DNA from: Planococcus donghaensis MPA1U2
GTDB lineage: Bacteria; Bacillota; Bacilli; Bacillales_A; Planococcaceae
Reading direction: 5' to 3'
NCBI RefSeq assembly: GCF_000189395.1
Contig: NZ_AEPB01000001.1
Coordinates: 1-64,000 of the forward strand
Length of the DNA: 64,000 nt
This document shows, one piece after another, positions 1 to 12,448 of the stretch. Every line of letters begins with the position of its first letter. The first letter of the stretch is position 1. The translations under genes and the position numbers were made by a program. The notes under the pieces are model-generated. The model was given only the letters and a program-made list of their open reading frames with translations. It made no database searches and had not been told where the DNA came from.

Positions 1-35
1 GTTTGTTTCGTTTTGTTTGTCGCGCTCATTGGCGA

Positions 36-71
36 CTCAACTAATATACCATGCTGATATATAAGAGTCAA
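36..71 (-). promoter_or_regulatory. Probable rRNA operon promoter reading leftward
   Basis: On the minus strand there is TTGACT (positions 71-66), a 17-nt spacer and TATATT (48-43), putting transcription start near 36. The transcript would begin with a short GTCGC/GCGAC hairpin and run off the window. In Bacillus an rRNA operon follows gyrA in the same direction, so this is inferred to be the rrn promoter. No rRNA sequence is visible here to prove it. Confidence 0.6.
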
Positions 72-712
72 CACTTTATGCAAAGAAATCTTTAGTTTTA
101 TAAAATAAGTCTATTTCGAAATAAGGATTTCCATCTCTATACGGTCGTTTTAATAGAGATAGCTATCTATCGAAGATCACTCGAACCCATGGTATCACTT
201 GATTTTCTTGTCTTATTTACTTCTCTGCGTTTTTATAATACAACAAAGAACCGAGCTAATTTATTATCGGAAATTACTTATCTTAAAACTCATCTCAAAA
301 TACACGCCTAACTAATTGAATATCTAACTTCTAAGTAAAGCGTTTCTTCAATAAATGCTTTGTAAATGATTTAGCAAAATCAGTGGCGCTCTTTTAAATC
401 TCGAGCTCTACTTTTAAAAGTGTTTTTCTATAAATCCCTTTTTCACTGGTCCAACTAACTAAGCTAAATCTTTTTAAACGAATAGTCGTTTTAATTATCC
501 GCCTATTAAGTTAGTAGGGCTCAAACAATTTTTGCAAATAAAAAATCGCTGCTCTTTTTTTGTCATTGCTCTCCAAGTTTCTTTCGCACATACCCGGTCG
601 CTCCAAAATATTGATCCTCTATTCGTTAATTAGCTGCTCGCTCTTAAGCTTAGAAAGATTCACGCCTCTCTTTCATTGCGGTGGCCACTCATCATGAATT
701 TCTACACAATAA
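72..712. other. AT-rich intergenic region without a recognisable gene
   Basis: About 640 bases between the gyrA terminator and the leftward promoter. No open frame with a ribosome binding site was found on either strand. It probably holds upstream sequence for the rRNA promoter. No second clear promoter was recognised. Confidence 0.5.
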
Positions 713-741
713 AAGCCCCTTGATTAAATCAAGGGGCTTGA
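713..741 (-). terminator. gyrA terminator
   Basis: A perfect 12-bp stem (AAGCCCCTTGAT / ATCAAGGGGCTT) with a 3-nt loop, followed on the minus strand by TTTATTG. It lies directly after the gyrA stop codon. Confidence 0.9.
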
Positions 742-743
742 AC

Positions 744-3302
744 TTATTCTCCGTCTTCTTCTGGAGTTTCTTCTATAGAATCAACTTGATCGTTTGCAAC
801 ACTTTCATTTGCTTCAGCGTTTTCGTTGATTGTTGTTTCTGTGTTGTCGTCTTCTAATTCTTCAGGCACGTCGATATCTTTTTTGACTTTAGCTACAGTT
901 GCTACTACTTCGTCATCGCCTAATCGAATTAAACGAACGCCTTGTGTGCTTCTACCTGTAGTTGAAATATCATTAACGTCCATACGAATTAAAATACCAT
1001 TAACCGTGATCAGCATGATATCTTCTGTGCCATTAACAGTTCGCACTGCAACAAGTGGTCCGTTTTTGTCTGTAATCTGACACGTCTTGATCCCCATACC
1101 ACCACGAGATTGAACACGGTACTCAGATTCTTTTGTCTGCTTACCATATCCTTTCTCCGTAATAACCAACACATTGTCGTTAGGGTCTAAAATCTCCATA
1201 CCGACTACTGCATCGCCTTCACGTAGACGAATACCGCGAACTCCACTAGCTGTTCGGCCCATGCTGCGAATATCGGTTTCTGGGAAGCGAATCAACGCAC
1301 CATCTTTAGTACCGATGACCATTTCCTTAGTGCCGTCTGTTAGTTTAACTGAAATGAGTTCATCTTCTTCACGAAGACTGATTGCAATCAAACCGTTTTG
1401 ACGGATGTTGGCGTAATTCGTTACAGGTGTCCGTTTGCTGAGCCCTTCGCGTGTTGTAAAGAAGAAGAATGAGTCTTCTTTAAATTCTTTCACACGAATA
1501 ACAGCTGTAACTTTCTCTTCTTTACTAATTTCCAGAAGGTTGACCAATGGTAAGCCTTTGGCAGTACGGCCGTATTCAGGAATTTGATATCCTTTTTTAC
1601 GGTATACTTTCCCTTTGTTTGTAAAGAACAAGATTGTGTCATGAGTCGACGTATACAATAAATGTTCAACGAAATCGTCTTCGTTTGTGCCCATTCCTTG
1701 TACACCACGTCCACCACGTTTTTGACTACGGTAAGTGTTCGCCGGCAAACGTTTGATATACCCGTTATGAGTCAGTGTTAATACCGTTGCTTCCACTGGA
1801 ATCAAATCTTCATCTTCAAACATTTCCGCTCCGCCAGTCGTAATTTCAGTTCTACGCTTATCGCTAAAACGGTCTTTAATTTCAAGCATTTCTTCTTTAA
1901 TGATTTCAAGAATGCGGTATTCATTTGCAAGAATATATCTTAATTCTTCGATTAATTTCACTAATGCTTGATATTCTTCTTCAATTTTATCTCTTTCCAA
2001 CCCAGTTAAACGTTGCAAACGCATGTCTAAAATGGCTTGAGATTGGCGTTCTGTTAAATTGAAATCCGTCATTAAGCCATTGCGCGCTTGTTCTGCCGTT
2101 TGAGATCCACGGATCAACGCAATAATGGCATCAATATGGTCTAAGGCAATTCGTAAACCTTCCAAAATATGAGCACGGTCTTCTGCTTTCGTCAATTCGA
2201 ATTGTGTACGACGACGAATAACCACTTTTTGATGCTCAAGGTAATGGAAGAGAATTTCTTTTAAGCTCAGCACTTTTGGTCGGCCATCGACAAGTGCCAG
2301 CATGTTAAGACCAAAGCTCGTTTGCATCGCCGTTTGTTTATATAAATTATTTAAAAGAACACTTGCACTGGCATCTCTGCGAACTTCGATGACGATACGC
2401 ATGCCGTTACGGTCAGACTCATCGCGTAAATCAGTAATGCCGTCGATTTTCTTGTCACGCACAAGTTCTGCGATTTTTTCAATCAATCGAGCTTTATTGA
2501 CTTGGAAAGGAATTTCGTTAACGATAATGACTTCTTTGCCATTTGGTTTTGTTTCAATATCTACAACAGAACGAATTAAAACAGAACCTTTCCCTGTTTC
2601 GTAAGCGCGACGAATCCCGCTACGGCCGAGGATAATACCACCAGTCGGGAAATCAGGTCCTTCAATATGTTCCATTAGTTCTTCAGTTGTGATTGCCGGA
2701 TTATCAGCAAGTGCCAAAACCGCATCAATTGTTTCACCTAAATGGTGTGGCGGAATATTCGTCGCCATACCAACAGCGATCCCTGAAGTACCGTTTACTA
2801 AAAGGTTTGGGAATCGACTTGGCAATACGATTGGTTCTTTTTCTTGGCCATCATAGTTATCGCGATAATCAACCGTATTTTTATTTAAATCACGTAATAA
2901 TTCCATCGAAATTTTTGACATTTTGGATTCTGTATAACGCATTGCTGCCGCAGAATCTCCATCAACTGACCCGAAGTTACCGTGTCCGTCAACAAGCATA
3001 TAGCGGTAACTAAAATCTTGCGCCATACGAACCATGGTTTCATAAACAGCTGAGTCACCGTGAGGATGGTATTTACCAATTACATCTCCGACGATACGCG
3101 CTGATTTTTTATAGCCTTTATCTGCTGTAATTCCTAAATCATGCATTGCATAAAGAATGCGGCGATGAACTGGTTTTAATCCATCACGTACATCCGGTAA
3201 GGCACGGGACACAATAACACTCATCGCATAATCTAAAAAGGAAGTCCGCATTTCTGTACTTATATTTATTTCTTCAACACCACTGCTCGGCCGTTCAGCC
3301 AT
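744..3302 (-). CDS. gyrA: DNA gyrase subunit A
   Basis: Type II topoisomerase subunit that cuts and rejoins DNA; with GyrB it introduces negative supercoils. The protein is 852 residues, normal for the family. The catalytic tyrosine is Tyr123 in the [10 protein letters not shown] motif. The N-terminal breakage-reunion domain is followed by the beta-pinwheel C-terminal domain with a GyrA-box-like QKRGGRG, and an acidic Glu/Asp-rich tail. The quinolone-determining residues are the susceptible type: Ser84 and Glu88 in HGDSAVYE. It lies 30 nt downstream of gyrB and is probably cotranscribed with it. The family assignment is certain; the acidic tail is variable between species. Confidence 0.98.
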   Translation of the reverse strand: MAERPSSGVEEINISTEMRTSFLDYAMSVIVSRALPDVRDGLKPVHRRILYAMHDLGITADKGYKKSARIVGDVIGKYHPHGDSAVYETMVRMAQDFSYRYMLVDGHGNFGSVDGDSAAAMRYTESKMSKISMELLRDLNKNTVDYRDNYDGQEKEPIVLPSRFPNLLVNGTSGIAVGMATNIPPHHLGETIDAVLALADNPAITTEELMEHIEGPDFPTGGIILGRSGIRRAYETGKGSVLIRSVVDIETKPNGKEVIIVNEIPFQVNKARLIEKIAELVRDKKIDGITDLRDESDRNGMRIVIEVRRDASASVLLNNLYKQTAMQTSFGLNMLALVDGRPKVLSLKEILFHYLEHQKVVIRRRTQFELTKAEDRAHILEGLRIALDHIDAIIALIRGSQTAEQARNGLMTDFNLTERQSQAILDMRLQRLTGLERDKIEEEYQALVKLIEELRYILANEYRILEIIKEEMLEIKDRFSDKRRTEITTGGAEMFEDEDLIPVEATVLTLTHNGYIKRLPANTYRSQKRGGRGVQGMGTNEDDFVEHLLYTSTHDTILFFTNKGKVYRKKGYQIPEYGRTAKGLPLVNLLEISKEEKVTAVIRVKEFKEDSFFFFTTREGLSKRTPVTNYANIRQNGLIAISLREEDELISVKLTDGTKEMVIGTKDGALIRFPETDIRSMGRTASGVRGIRLREGDAVVGMEILDPNDNVLVITEKGYGKQTKESEYRVQSRGGMGIKTCQITDKNGPLVAVRTVNGTEDIMLITVNGILIRMDVNDISTTGRSTQGVRLIRLGDDEVVATVAKVKKDIDVPEELEDDNTETTINENAEANESVANDQVDSIEETPEEDGE

Positions 3303-3332
3303 ATCCGCAGCCTCCTCTCAACTCTATATCAC

Positions 3333-5330
<1,998 letters not shown>

Positions 5331-5341
5331 TTAAAGTGTTT

Positions 5342-6454
5342 TTACTTTGTTACAGTGCCGTGTGAAACTTCGAAAAGACGCGCATTTTGAATTGTTTCAT
5401 GTTGTATGCCTTCAACACTAGTTGTGGTGACAAATGTTTGAACTGATCCTTTAATCGTATTTAACAAATGGGATTGTCGATAATCATCTAGTTCAGACAA
5501 TACATCATCAAGCAATAGCACGGGTGCTTCTCCAACTTCTTGCTTGATCAACTCAATTTCAGCTAACTTCAACGATAAAGCAGTTGTGCGCTGCTGACCT
5601 TGTGAACCGTAAGTTTGAACATCGTAACCATTTACAAAAAATTGCAGTTCGTCTCGATGTGGTCCAACAAGCGTCACCCCACGTTCAATTTCTCGTTTGC
5701 GCACTTCTATCAGTTTCTGCTCTAAAAAAGACGCCATTTCTTCAGGCGTCCATTCAGGCTTTAAACCGCTAATCGGTTGATAGCGGATTTGAAGTTGTTC
5801 GAGCCCCCGAGAAATGCCGTGATGAATCGGTTCAGCCCATTTTTGCAAAAGCTCCATAAACTGATACCGCTTGCGTATAATTTTGACAGCCGCTTCGATA
5901 AATTGTTCTGTATAAACTTCGAACATGACGTCATTAATGGTTTGTTTTCCATAATGTTGTTTCAATATATGATTTCTTTGTTTGAGGAGTTTTTGATAAT
6001 TTACTAAATCGTGTAAATAAACCGGAGAGATCTGTCCAATTTCCATGTCAATAAACCGTCTGCGCACTTGTGGACTTCCTTTTACAAGATGAAGATCCTC
6101 TGGAGCAAACATGACAACATTCAATTGGCCAATATAATCACTCAGCCTGCGTTGTTCTAAATGATTAACTTTCGCTTTCTTCCCTTTTTTTGACAAGGTG
6201 ATTTCAAGGGGTAGTTTGCCGTATTTACGGAAAACATCAGCTTTAATTTTACCATAATCAGCATCCCAACGTATCAATTCTTTATCATTAGAGGTGCGAT
6301 GCGATTTTGCCATAGATAACACATAAAGAGATTCCATGACATTGGTTTTGCCTTGCGCATTTTCCCCTATAAAGACATTAATTTCTGGAGAAAATTCCAG
6401 TTCTAATGATTCGTAGTTTCGATAATTGACAAGCTCAAGGCGGTCAATCCGCAT
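5342..6454 (-). CDS. recF: DNA replication and repair protein RecF
   Basis: SMC-like ATPase that helps load RecA at single-strand gaps. It has 370 residues with Walker A (GENAQGKTN), an ABC-type signature (YGSQGQQRT) and Walker B ([12 protein letters not shown]). Its first codons overlap the 3' end of the S4-domain gene yaaA by 11 nt, so the two are translationally coupled. Order and spacing are as in other Bacillales. Confidence 0.97.
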   Translation of the reverse strand: MRIDRLELVNYRNYESLELEFSPEINVFIGENAQGKTNVMESLYVLSMAKSHRTSNDKELIRWDADYGKIKADVFRKYGKLPLEITLSKKGKKAKVNHLEQRRLSDYIGQLNVVMFAPEDLHLVKGSPQVRRRFIDMEIGQISPVYLHDLVNYQKLLKQRNHILKQHYGKQTINDVMFEVYTEQFIEAAVKIIRKRYQFMELLQKWAEPIHHGISRGLEQLQIRYQPISGLKPEWTPEEMASFLEQKLIEVRKREIERGVTLVGPHRDELQFFVNGYDVQTYGSQGQQRTTALSLKLAEIELIKQEVGEAPVLLLDDVLSELDDYRQSHLLNTIKGSVQTFVTTTSVEGIQHETIQNARLFEVSHGTVTK

Positions 6455-6683
6455 CGAAGCTCATGCCTTCAGCCGTCACGATACGAAAATCTCCAAACCC
6501 TGGAATATTTACAAGATCGCTTGCACGCAATTTACGTCCTCTGCGATTTTCTGCTTCACCGTTTACAAAAACTTCGTGTTCACTTAAAAACCATTTTGCC
6601 ATTCCGCCTGAACTTATTGTGTCCGTCATTTTTAACAATTGTCCTAATGTTATATATTCCGTCTCAATCCCGATTTCTCTCAA
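6444..6683 (-). CDS. yaaA: S4-domain RNA-binding protein YaaA
   Basis: A 79-residue protein with a single S4 fold: the [20 protein letters not shown] region and the [19 protein letters not shown] strand-loop are typical. In B. subtilis YaaA is linked to 50S ribosome assembly; that role is family knowledge. It lies between dnaN and recF and overlaps recF by 11 nt. Confidence 0.93.
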   Translation of the reverse strand: MREIGIETEYITLGQLLKMTDTISSGGMAKWFLSEHEVFVNGEAENRRGRKLRASDLVNIPGFGDFRIVTAEGMSFDAD

Positions 6684-6740
6684 AATGCACTCATCCTTCG
6701 ATTCATAGTCTATCCCTCTATTTTACCCTATTTTAGCTAA

Positions 6741-6773
6741 AAAGTAAAAAAGGATAGCCTATATGGCTATCCT
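6741..6773 (-). terminator. dnaN terminator
   Basis: Stem AGGATAGCC / GGCTATCCT (6751-6759 and 6765-6773), followed on the minus strand by TTTTTTACTTTTT. It separates dnaA-dnaN from yaaA-recF-gyrBA, although read-through is likely. Confidence 0.8.
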
Positions 6774-6790
6774 GAGGGTTTGTTTTGTTT

Positions 6791-7927
6791 TTAATATGTT
6801 CGGACAGGAAGAATCAACTGTAAAATTGAGTCATCTAATGCTGATTTCAAAATAAATGGACGCATAGCTCCAGTAAATTGAATTACCACATCTTGTCCAT
6901 CAATCGCTTTAAGTGCATCCATCATAAATTTAGCACTAAATGAGATTTTCAGTTCTTCGCCTTCGATACTTTGAGCTTGCAGCTGCTCTTCTACTTTACC
7001 AACTTCAGGTGAATTAGAAGAAACTTCAACATCAGTACCCTCTTTTGCAGAAAAGCGTACAACATTATTGCGTTCTTCTCTAGCTAATAGCGATGCACGA
7101 TCGATTGCTTGCAAAAGTGAACGTCCGTTTACAGTTACCGTTGTTTTGTATTCCGCTGGAATTAAACGACTTGTATCTGGATAGTTGCCTTCTAATAGAC
7201 GAGAAAAGAAAAGAATATGCTTTGACTTGAACAATACTTGTTGGTTCGTCATCACGATTTCAACAGCTTCAGAAGTGTCATCAAGGATTTTGTTGAGCTC
7301 AGTTAAGCTTTTCCCTGGAATAACAACACTGTATTCCCCTTCTGGCAATGTTTCAAGTTTTGTTTTGCGACGAGCTAGACGGTGACTATCTGTTGCAACA
7401 CAAACTAATTCCCCATCTTTCACTTCCCAATGAACGCCTGTTAGTACAGGACGTGTTTCTGAACTTGAAACAGCAAATACCGTTTCACGGTTAATTGTTT
7501 TTAATAGATCTGCTGGAATGGTAAACAAACGATCGTCCTGAATATCAGGCAATTGTGGATAATCCATTGCGTCTAAGCCGATTAAATGGAACTCTGACTT
7601 TCCTGAACGGATATGTGTTTGAAAGTTTCCTGTAATTTCAATTTCAACTTCGTTTGTCGGTAACTTACGAATGATTTCTCCGAAAACTTTTGCTTGAAGA
7701 ACAATACTTCCTCCATTAGTAACTTGGATGATTTGTTCCCCATCTTCTTCTGCAGGAATAAATGTTTGGATTGTGATATCGGAATCACTTCCTGTTAATC
7801 TCATTCCTTCTGAAGAAACATCCATTTTAATTCCCGTTAAAATCGGAATGGTCGTTTTTGAACTTACTGCTTTCATTACATCGTTTAATCCTTCAACTAA
7901 TCGCTCACGTTTTATCTCGAATTTCAT
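6791..7927 (-). CDS. dnaN: DNA polymerase III beta sliding clamp
   Basis: The processivity clamp that encircles DNA and tethers the replicative polymerases. It has 378 residues with the three-domain clamp repeat, starts MKFEIKRERLVEGLNDVMKA, and ends in the conserved LILPVRTY. It is downstream of dnaA, separated by the origin unwinding element at 7941-8093. Confidence 0.98.
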   Translation of the reverse strand: MKFEIKRERLVEGLNDVMKAVSSKTTIPILTGIKMDVSSEGMRLTGSDSDITIQTFIPAEEDGEQIIQVTNGGSIVLQAKVFGEIIRKLPTNEVEIEITGNFQTHIRSGKSEFHLIGLDAMDYPQLPDIQDDRLFTIPADLLKTINRETVFAVSSSETRPVLTGVHWEVKDGELVCVATDSHRLARRKTKLETLPEGEYSVVIPGKSLTELNKILDDTSEAVEIVMTNQQVLFKSKHILFFSRLLEGNYPDTSRLIPAEYKTTVTVNGRSLLQAIDRASLLAREERNNVVRFSAKEGTDVEVSSNSPEVGKVEEQLQAQSIEGEELKISFSAKFMMDALKAIDGQDVVIQFTGAMRPFILKSALDDSILQLILPVRTY

Positions 7928-7940
7928 TCTCGAACCTCGC

Positions 7941-8093
7941 TTATATATATATTTTATTTAAGGGCTTTTAAAGTAATAGTAGTAGTAGGGCCTGTGAATA
8001 TGTGGATAAGCCTTAAAAAGTCAATAAAAGCAGTTTATCCACATGTAGACAGCCTGTGCATAAACTGCTTGATGATTTATGGGTTTATCCACA
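7941..8093. other. oriC unwinding region (dnaA-dnaN intergenic)
   Basis: Read on the plus strand the order is: an AT-rich stretch (7941-7960, TTATATATATATTTTATTTA), a trinucleotide run AAG-TAA-TAG-TAG-TAG-TAG (7971-7988), GGGCC (7988-7992), then DnaA-type boxes TGTGAATAT (7993-8001) and TGTGGATAA (8001-8009). More boxes follow: TTATCCACA at 8035-8043 and 8085-8093 (both perfect) and TGTGCATAA at 8055-8063. This matches the B. subtilis basal unwinding system of DnaA boxes, GC clamp, DnaA-trios and AT-rich duplex. Confidence 0.85.
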
Positions 8094-8100
8094 ATCATTT

Positions 8101-9444
8101 TTACTTGCCAAGCGCACTTTTGATGTCCTTGACGTCTTGCTGAAGCTGCTGATTATCCGTTAACATTTTAGAAATTTTGTCGTGGGCGTGAATAACTGTC
8201 GTATGATCACGTCCACCAAATTCTTCGCCTATTTTAGGCAGCGAGAAATCCGTCATCTCACGTGACAAGTACATAGCAACTTGGCGTGGATAAGCAATAT
8301 CTTTCGTACGGCGTTTTGTTTTAAAATCTTCTAATTTAACGTTGAATTGCTCACCAACAGCGTTTTGAATGTCTAAAATTGTAATAACTTTTGGTTTTGA
8401 GTTAGGCATAATGTCTTTTAATGCTTCTGAAGCGAGTTCTGCACTCATGTCTCGGTTGATTAAAGAAGAATAAGCCACAACTCGGATCAATGCGCCTTCA
8501 AGTTCACGAATATTTGAGTCAATCGAATTTGCAATATACGTCATCACATCATTCGGAATATCAAGTCCATCCGCTTTTGCTTTTTTGCGTAAAATAGCGA
8601 TTCGTGTTTCTAAATCTGGCGGCGTAATATCTGTGATCAAGCCCCATTCAAAGCGAGAGCGAAGCCGATCTTCCAGTGTTGGAATCTCTTTTGGCGGCCG
8701 ATCACTTGAAATGATGATTTGCTTTGACTCTTCGTGCAATGTGTTAAAGGTATGGAAAAACTCTTCTTGAGTTTGTTCTTTGCCCGCTAAAAATTGAATA
8801 TCATCGATTAAAAGAATGTCGACACTTCTATATTTGTCACGGAATTCACCTGTTTTATTGTCGCGAATCGAATTGATAAATTCGTTCGTAAATTTTTCCG
8901 AAGATAAATAAACGACTTTCGCGTTTGGATTGTGTTCGAGGACATAATGTCCAATTGCATGCATTAAATGTGTCTTGCCAAGTCCTACTCCCCCATAGAT
9001 AAACAGCGGGTTATAAGCTTTTGCTGGCGCTTCGGCCACAGCCAAAGAAGCGGCGTGTGCGAAACGGTTACCTGAACCAATTACAAATGTATCAAACGTG
9101 TATTTTGGATTCAGCATGCCAGGTAAAAACTCGTGCTGCTGGTCTTGTCCCGGTTTAACGCGAGGCGCAGGAAGTTGAAAATCATCCATATCCTGATCTT
9201 TAGGCACAACAAATTTAATCATCATATCATCGCCGGTAGTATCTGATAAAATCCCGGTGATCAAATGCACATAATGGTTTTCCAACCAATCACGTGCAAA
9301 AGAATTAGGCGCTGAAATAGTGACTGTATCATCCTGATAGGATAAAAGCTTTGTCGATTTTAACCACGTTTCAAAACTCGGTTTGGAGATTTTGGTTTCA
9401 ACTTGGGCTAAGACACTTGACCATAATTCGTCTAAGTGTTCCAA
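8101..9444 (-). CDS. dnaA: Chromosomal replication initiator DnaA
   Basis: AAA+ ATPase that binds DnaA boxes and melts oriC. It has 447 residues. Domain I starts [14 protein letters not shown]. The AAA+ domain III has Walker [10 protein letters not shown] and Walker B LLIDDIQF. The domain IV DNA-binding signature is [15 protein letters not shown]. The start codon is TTG at 9444-9442, with AAGGAG about 9 nt upstream. DnaA boxes lie immediately upstream (9505-9570), consistent with autoregulation. Confidence 0.98.
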   Translation of the reverse strand: MEHLDELWSSVLAQVETKISKPSFETWLKSTKLLSYQDDTVTISAPNSFARDWLENHYVHLITGILSDTTGDDMMIKFVVPKDQDMDDFQLPAPRVKPGQDQQHEFLPGMLNPKYTFDTFVIGSGNRFAHAASLAVAEAPAKAYNPLFIYGGVGLGKTHLMHAIGHYVLEHNPNAKVVYLSSEKFTNEFINSIRDNKTGEFRDKYRSVDILLIDDIQFLAGKEQTQEEFFHTFNTLHEESKQIIISSDRPPKEIPTLEDRLRSRFEWGLITDITPPDLETRIAILRKKAKADGLDIPNDVMTYIANSIDSNIRELEGALIRVVAYSSLINRDMSAELASEALKDIMPNSKPKVITILDIQNAVGEQFNVKLEDFKTKRRTKDIAYPRQVAMYLSREMTDFSLPKIGEEFGGRDHTTVIHAHDKISKMLTDNQQLQQDVKDIKSALGK

Positions 9445-9504
9445 TAGCTCGTCTCCTTTATATTTAACGATATTTTAAAGTATATCATACACAAAATCAC
9501 AGCT

Positions 9505-9801
9505 TGTGGATAACATTCATAAACAAGCTGGTGAATAACTGTCCACACCTTACCCACAATTTGTGGATAACTTATTTGAGTTGAAAATTGTTAACAAGTG
9601 AAAACAAGTTAATGTTACCAAAAAAGAGTAGACAATACAAGAAGTTCTTTAAGTTATCCACATATCTTTTTTTCTGCACAATTAATCTATCCACAAGGGG
9701 TTTGTATGTTAAAAAACTGTAGATAAGGCATGTGGATAATTATTTTTCGGAAAAAAAGAGTAAACAGGAGATTAAGAGAAAAAAAGAAGAATTGTGTATA
9801 A
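9505..9801. other. oriC DnaA-box cluster upstream of dnaA
   Basis: Perfect DnaA boxes (TTATCCACA or its complement) lie at 9505-9513, 9562-9570, 9654-9662 and 9731-9739. One-mismatch boxes lie at 9550-9558 (TTACCCACA), 9687-9695 (CTATCCACA) and 9793-9801 (TGTGTATAA). Spacing is irregular. The position equals the incA/incB part of the bipartite B. subtilis origin, and the boxes nearest dnaA overlap its likely promoter region. Confidence 0.9.
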
Positions 9802-10098
9802 CTTAGCAAAAAGGAAAGAAAGTAAATGGAGCAATTTATGGACAAAAGAATACTTATATAATTTTCATATGCATATGGAATTCTTTGCACTAAGCAGACG
9901 AAGTACAGGAGTCGCCACTAGCTGCTGCGGATTGGAGAGGGAGTAGGAAAAATCTTTTAATGGGAGCATACCTAGAAATCTCACATTGATCGAAGCTAAA
10001 AGCCTTTCAGTGGCGATCACTGTGAGATTAGACATCACGATTTAGTTTAGTAAGACTTTGTCTATCGTCTGGAATTCAGGTGTTTTTTTCGTGAGACA
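9802..10098. other. Non-coding stretch between oriC boxes and rpmH promoter
   Basis: No credible open frame. It contains two interleaved inverted repeat pairs: TCGCCACT (9912-9919) with AGTGGCGA (10009-10016), and AATCTCACA (9977-9985) with TGTGAGATT (10021-10029). A run of seven T occurs near 10083. Function is unknown. Confidence 0.4.
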
Positions 10099-10128
10099 TT
10101 GACATTTATGGCGTTGCACCTTTATAAT
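10099..10128 (+). promoter_or_regulatory. rpmH promoter
   Basis: TTGACA (10099-10104), an 18-nt spacer and TATAAT (10123-10128), both consensus. Transcription would start about 45 nt upstream of the L34 start codon. Confidence 0.85.
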
Positions 10129-10182
10129 AGTCGAGACTGTCTTTAGAAAAATAGTTAACTCTCAATATAGGAGGTGTCATAT

Positions 10183-10320
10183 ATGACATTACGCACATAC
10201 CAACCAAATACACGTAAACACAGCAAAGTACACGGCTTTAGAGCACGTATGAGCACAAAGAACGGACGCCGCGTTATCGCAGCACGTCGTCGTAAAGGAA
10301 GAAAAGTATTATCAGCTTAA
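10183..10320 (+). CDS. rpmH: 50S ribosomal protein L34
   Basis: A 45-residue, highly basic protein starting [19 protein letters not shown] and ending [11 protein letters not shown], the standard L34 pattern. It is preceded by GGAGGTG 6 nt upstream of the ATG. L34 followed by rnpA is the conserved arrangement on the right side of oriC. Confidence 0.97.
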   Translation: MTLRTYQPNTRKHSKVHGFRARMSTKNGRRVIAARRRKGRKVLSA

Positions 10321-10351
10321 GTCCACTGACCGCATCAGTGGTCTTTTTTTT
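10321..10351 (+). terminator. Terminator after rpmH
   Basis: Stem CCACTGA / TCAGTGG (10323-10329 and 10335-10341) followed by a run of eight T. Partial read-through would set the lower rnpA level. Confidence 0.85.
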
Positions 10352-10400
10352 CTTTTCTGCTCGTTTTGAGCGGGAAGTAGTAAAATAAGCAGGTGAAAGA

Positions 10401-10742
10401 ATGAATAAAGATCAACGGATCAAGAAGAACAAAGAGTTCCAACACATCTTTAAAAAAGGAAAATCTTTTGCGAATCGGCAGTTTATCGTTTATGTATTAA
10501 AAAACGAGCAACCTGAATTTCGCGTTGGGCTTTCTGTCAGCAAGAAAGTTGGAAACGCAGTAGCACGTAATCGCATTAAGCGTTACATAAGGCAAACTTT
10601 CTTGGAATTGAAAGATGATTTATTGCCAAATGCGGACTACATTATTATCGCCCGACCACAGGCGGCCACATTGGATTTTCACGAAAGTAAGAAAAGTCTC
10701 GAACATGTATTGAAAATTGCCCGTACATTACCGAGGAAGTAG
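10401..10742 (+). CDS. rnpA: Ribonuclease P protein component
   Basis: Basic protein cofactor of RNase P, which trims tRNA 5' ends. It has 113 residues with the diagnostic RNR motif region ([18 protein letters not shown]). AGGTGAAAGA precedes the ATG. It lies between rpmH and yidC as in nearly all Firmicutes. Confidence 0.97.
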   Translation: MNKDQRIKKNKEFQHIFKKGKSFANRQFIVYVLKNEQPEFRVGLSVSKKVGNAVARNRIKRYIRQTFLELKDDLLPNADYIIIARPQAATLDFHESKKSLEHVLKIARTLPRK

Positions 10743-10802
10743 AAGATTACGTAAAATAGATGTTATTATAGAAGTAATTGAGATTAGTTTGGGGGAAAAA
10801 GG

Positions 10803-11582
10803 GTGAATAAGAAATTAATTTTACTTATTTCACTGATTGCAGTAACCTTGCTGCTTTCTGGCTGTACCGAGTTTGATCAGCCGATCAGTGACCAAAGTGA
10901 AGGTTTTTGGAATGAATTTATCGTTTGGCCATTGGTTTCCACTATCACATACTTTAAAGGGTTATTAGGAACTTATGGTTTTGGGATTATCGCAGTAACA
11001 ATTATTATTCGATTAGTTATGTTGCCGTTAATGGTCAAACAAACGAAAAGTTCAAAACGTATGCAAGAAGTACAACCTGAACTTGTTAAGCTAAAAGAAA
11101 AATACAAGTCTAAAGATGCGGTAACACAACAGAAATACCAAAAAGAAATGATGGCATTGTTCCAAGAAAAAGGCGTTAACCCAATGGCAGGTTGTTTGCC
11201 TGTAGTTATTCAAATGCCTGTGCTAATTGGTTTTTATCACGCAATTAGCCGTATGAACAATACACCAGAAATCGATTTAGGATCGTTTCTTATTTTCCCA
11301 CTTGCAGAACCAAGTATTATTTTGGCGGTTATTGCCGGATTAATGCAATTCGTTGTTTTGCGTACGGGACCAGCGATGGACAATCCTCAAATGCGGATTA
11401 TGATGTATTTCATGCCAGTGATGATCATTGGATTTGGTATTGTATTACCTTCCGCACTAACATTGTATTGGGTTATCGGAAATATCATTTCATTAATCCA
11501 AAATTTGGTAATTTATCGTCCGTGGGAGAAAAAAGATGTACAAGAGCCTGTTAAAACGAAAGCAGGAGGGGCTAAAAAGTGA
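10803..11582 (+). CDS. yidC: Membrane protein insertase YidC/OxaA (SpoIIIJ/MisCA type)
   Basis: Inserts and folds membrane proteins. It has 259 residues. The N-terminus is a lipoprotein signal (hydrophobic stretch then lipobox LLSGC, Cys about residue 21). The 60KD_IMP domain follows, with about five transmembrane helices and the amphipathic KQTKSSKRMQEVQPEL segment. The GTG start is at 10803. Its stop overlaps the jag start by 4 nt. Confidence 0.95.
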   Translation: MNKKLILLISLIAVTLLLSGCTEFDQPISDQSEGFWNEFIVWPLVSTITYFKGLLGTYGFGIIAVTIIIRLVMLPLMVKQTKSSKRMQEVQPELVKLKEKYKSKDAVTQQKYQKEMMALFQEKGVNPMAGCLPVVIQMPVLIGFYHAISRMNNTPEIDLGSFLIFPLAEPSIILAVIAGLMQFVVLRTGPAMDNPQMRIMMYFMPVMIIGFGIVLPSALTLYWVIGNIISLIQNLVIYRPWEKKDVQEPVKTKAGGAKK

Positions 11583-12319
11583 AACAGATTACGCAAACGG
11601 GTTTAACTGTTGAAAAAGCGATATCTGAAGCATTAGAAAGACTCCAAGTTACACGTGAAGAAGTAAGCATTAACGTAATTCAAGAAGAGAAAAAAGGATT
11701 TTTCGGTTTTGGTGCCAAAAAAGCAGAAGTTGAAGTTACTGTTATTGAAAAAACAATAGCCACTGAACAGCAGACGCCAAAAGAATCAGCTACTGAAATT
11801 CTTGAAACACCTGTAATGTCGATTGAAGAAGAAAAAGAGGAAGAAATTCCTGCTCTTTCAAATGACAAAGCAATTCAAGAAACGAAAAATTACATCTTAT
11901 CCATCGCGAAAGACATGAAAATTGATGATTTATCGATTACTCATGAAAAGCGAGGCAATAAAAAAGTTAATTTTTATCTGGAAAGCGAAAAAGTAGCCAT
12001 GTTGATCGGAAAAAGAGGGCAAACCTTGAATTCTCTTCAACAATTAGCTCAACTCGTTGCCAATAAATATTCAAATCAATTTATGATGATTCAATTAGAT
12101 GCGGAAAATTATCGTGAACGACGTCAAGAAACGCTGGAACAATTAGCGGATCGTATGGCGGATAAAGCAATTCGGACGGGTGGCCGTGTTCAATTTGAAC
12201 CAATGCCATCTTATGAACGAAAAGTGATCCATCAAACTTTATCAAGACGTTTAGACATCGATACGTATTCTGAAGGCAAAGATCCGAACCGATACCTTGT
12301 TATCGAACCTCATAAATAA
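11579..12319 (+). CDS. jag: RNA-binding protein Jag/KhpB
   Basis: A 246-residue protein in three parts: the Jag-N domain (KQITQTGLTVEKAISEALE, GFFGFGAKKAEV), an acidic linker (about 60-95), a KH domain (VAMLIGKRGQTLNSLQ) and a C-terminal R3H domain (YRERRQETLEQLADRMADKA). The start is GTG, overlapping the yidC stop codon (GTGA). The family partners with KhpA and binds RNA; the physiological target here is unknown. Confidence 0.95.
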   Translation: MKQITQTGLTVEKAISEALERLQVTREEVSINVIQEEKKGFFGFGAKKAEVEVTVIEKTIATEQQTPKESATEILETPVMSIEEEKEEEIPALSNDKAIQETKNYILSIAKDMKIDDLSITHEKRGNKKVNFYLESEKVAMLIGKRGQTLNSLQQLAQLVANKYSNQFMMIQLDAENYRERRQETLEQLADRMADKAIRTGGRVQFEPMPSYERKVIHQTLSRRLDIDTYSEGKDPNRYLVIEPHK

Positions 12320-12349
12320 AAAACTCGCCATCTAGGCGGGTTTTTTTTA
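12320..12349 (+). terminator. Terminator after jag
   Basis: Stem CTCGCC / GGCGGG (12324-12329 and 12335-12340) followed by eight T. Confidence 0.85.
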
Positions 12350-12448
12350 TGCCAAATTAACGAAATTTAGCAATATGAAGCACTGTGTCTTTCGATTTCA
12401 AATGCTTTATGCTATTGTAGTATGTTAGAAAGCCATGTGCATTTACTG

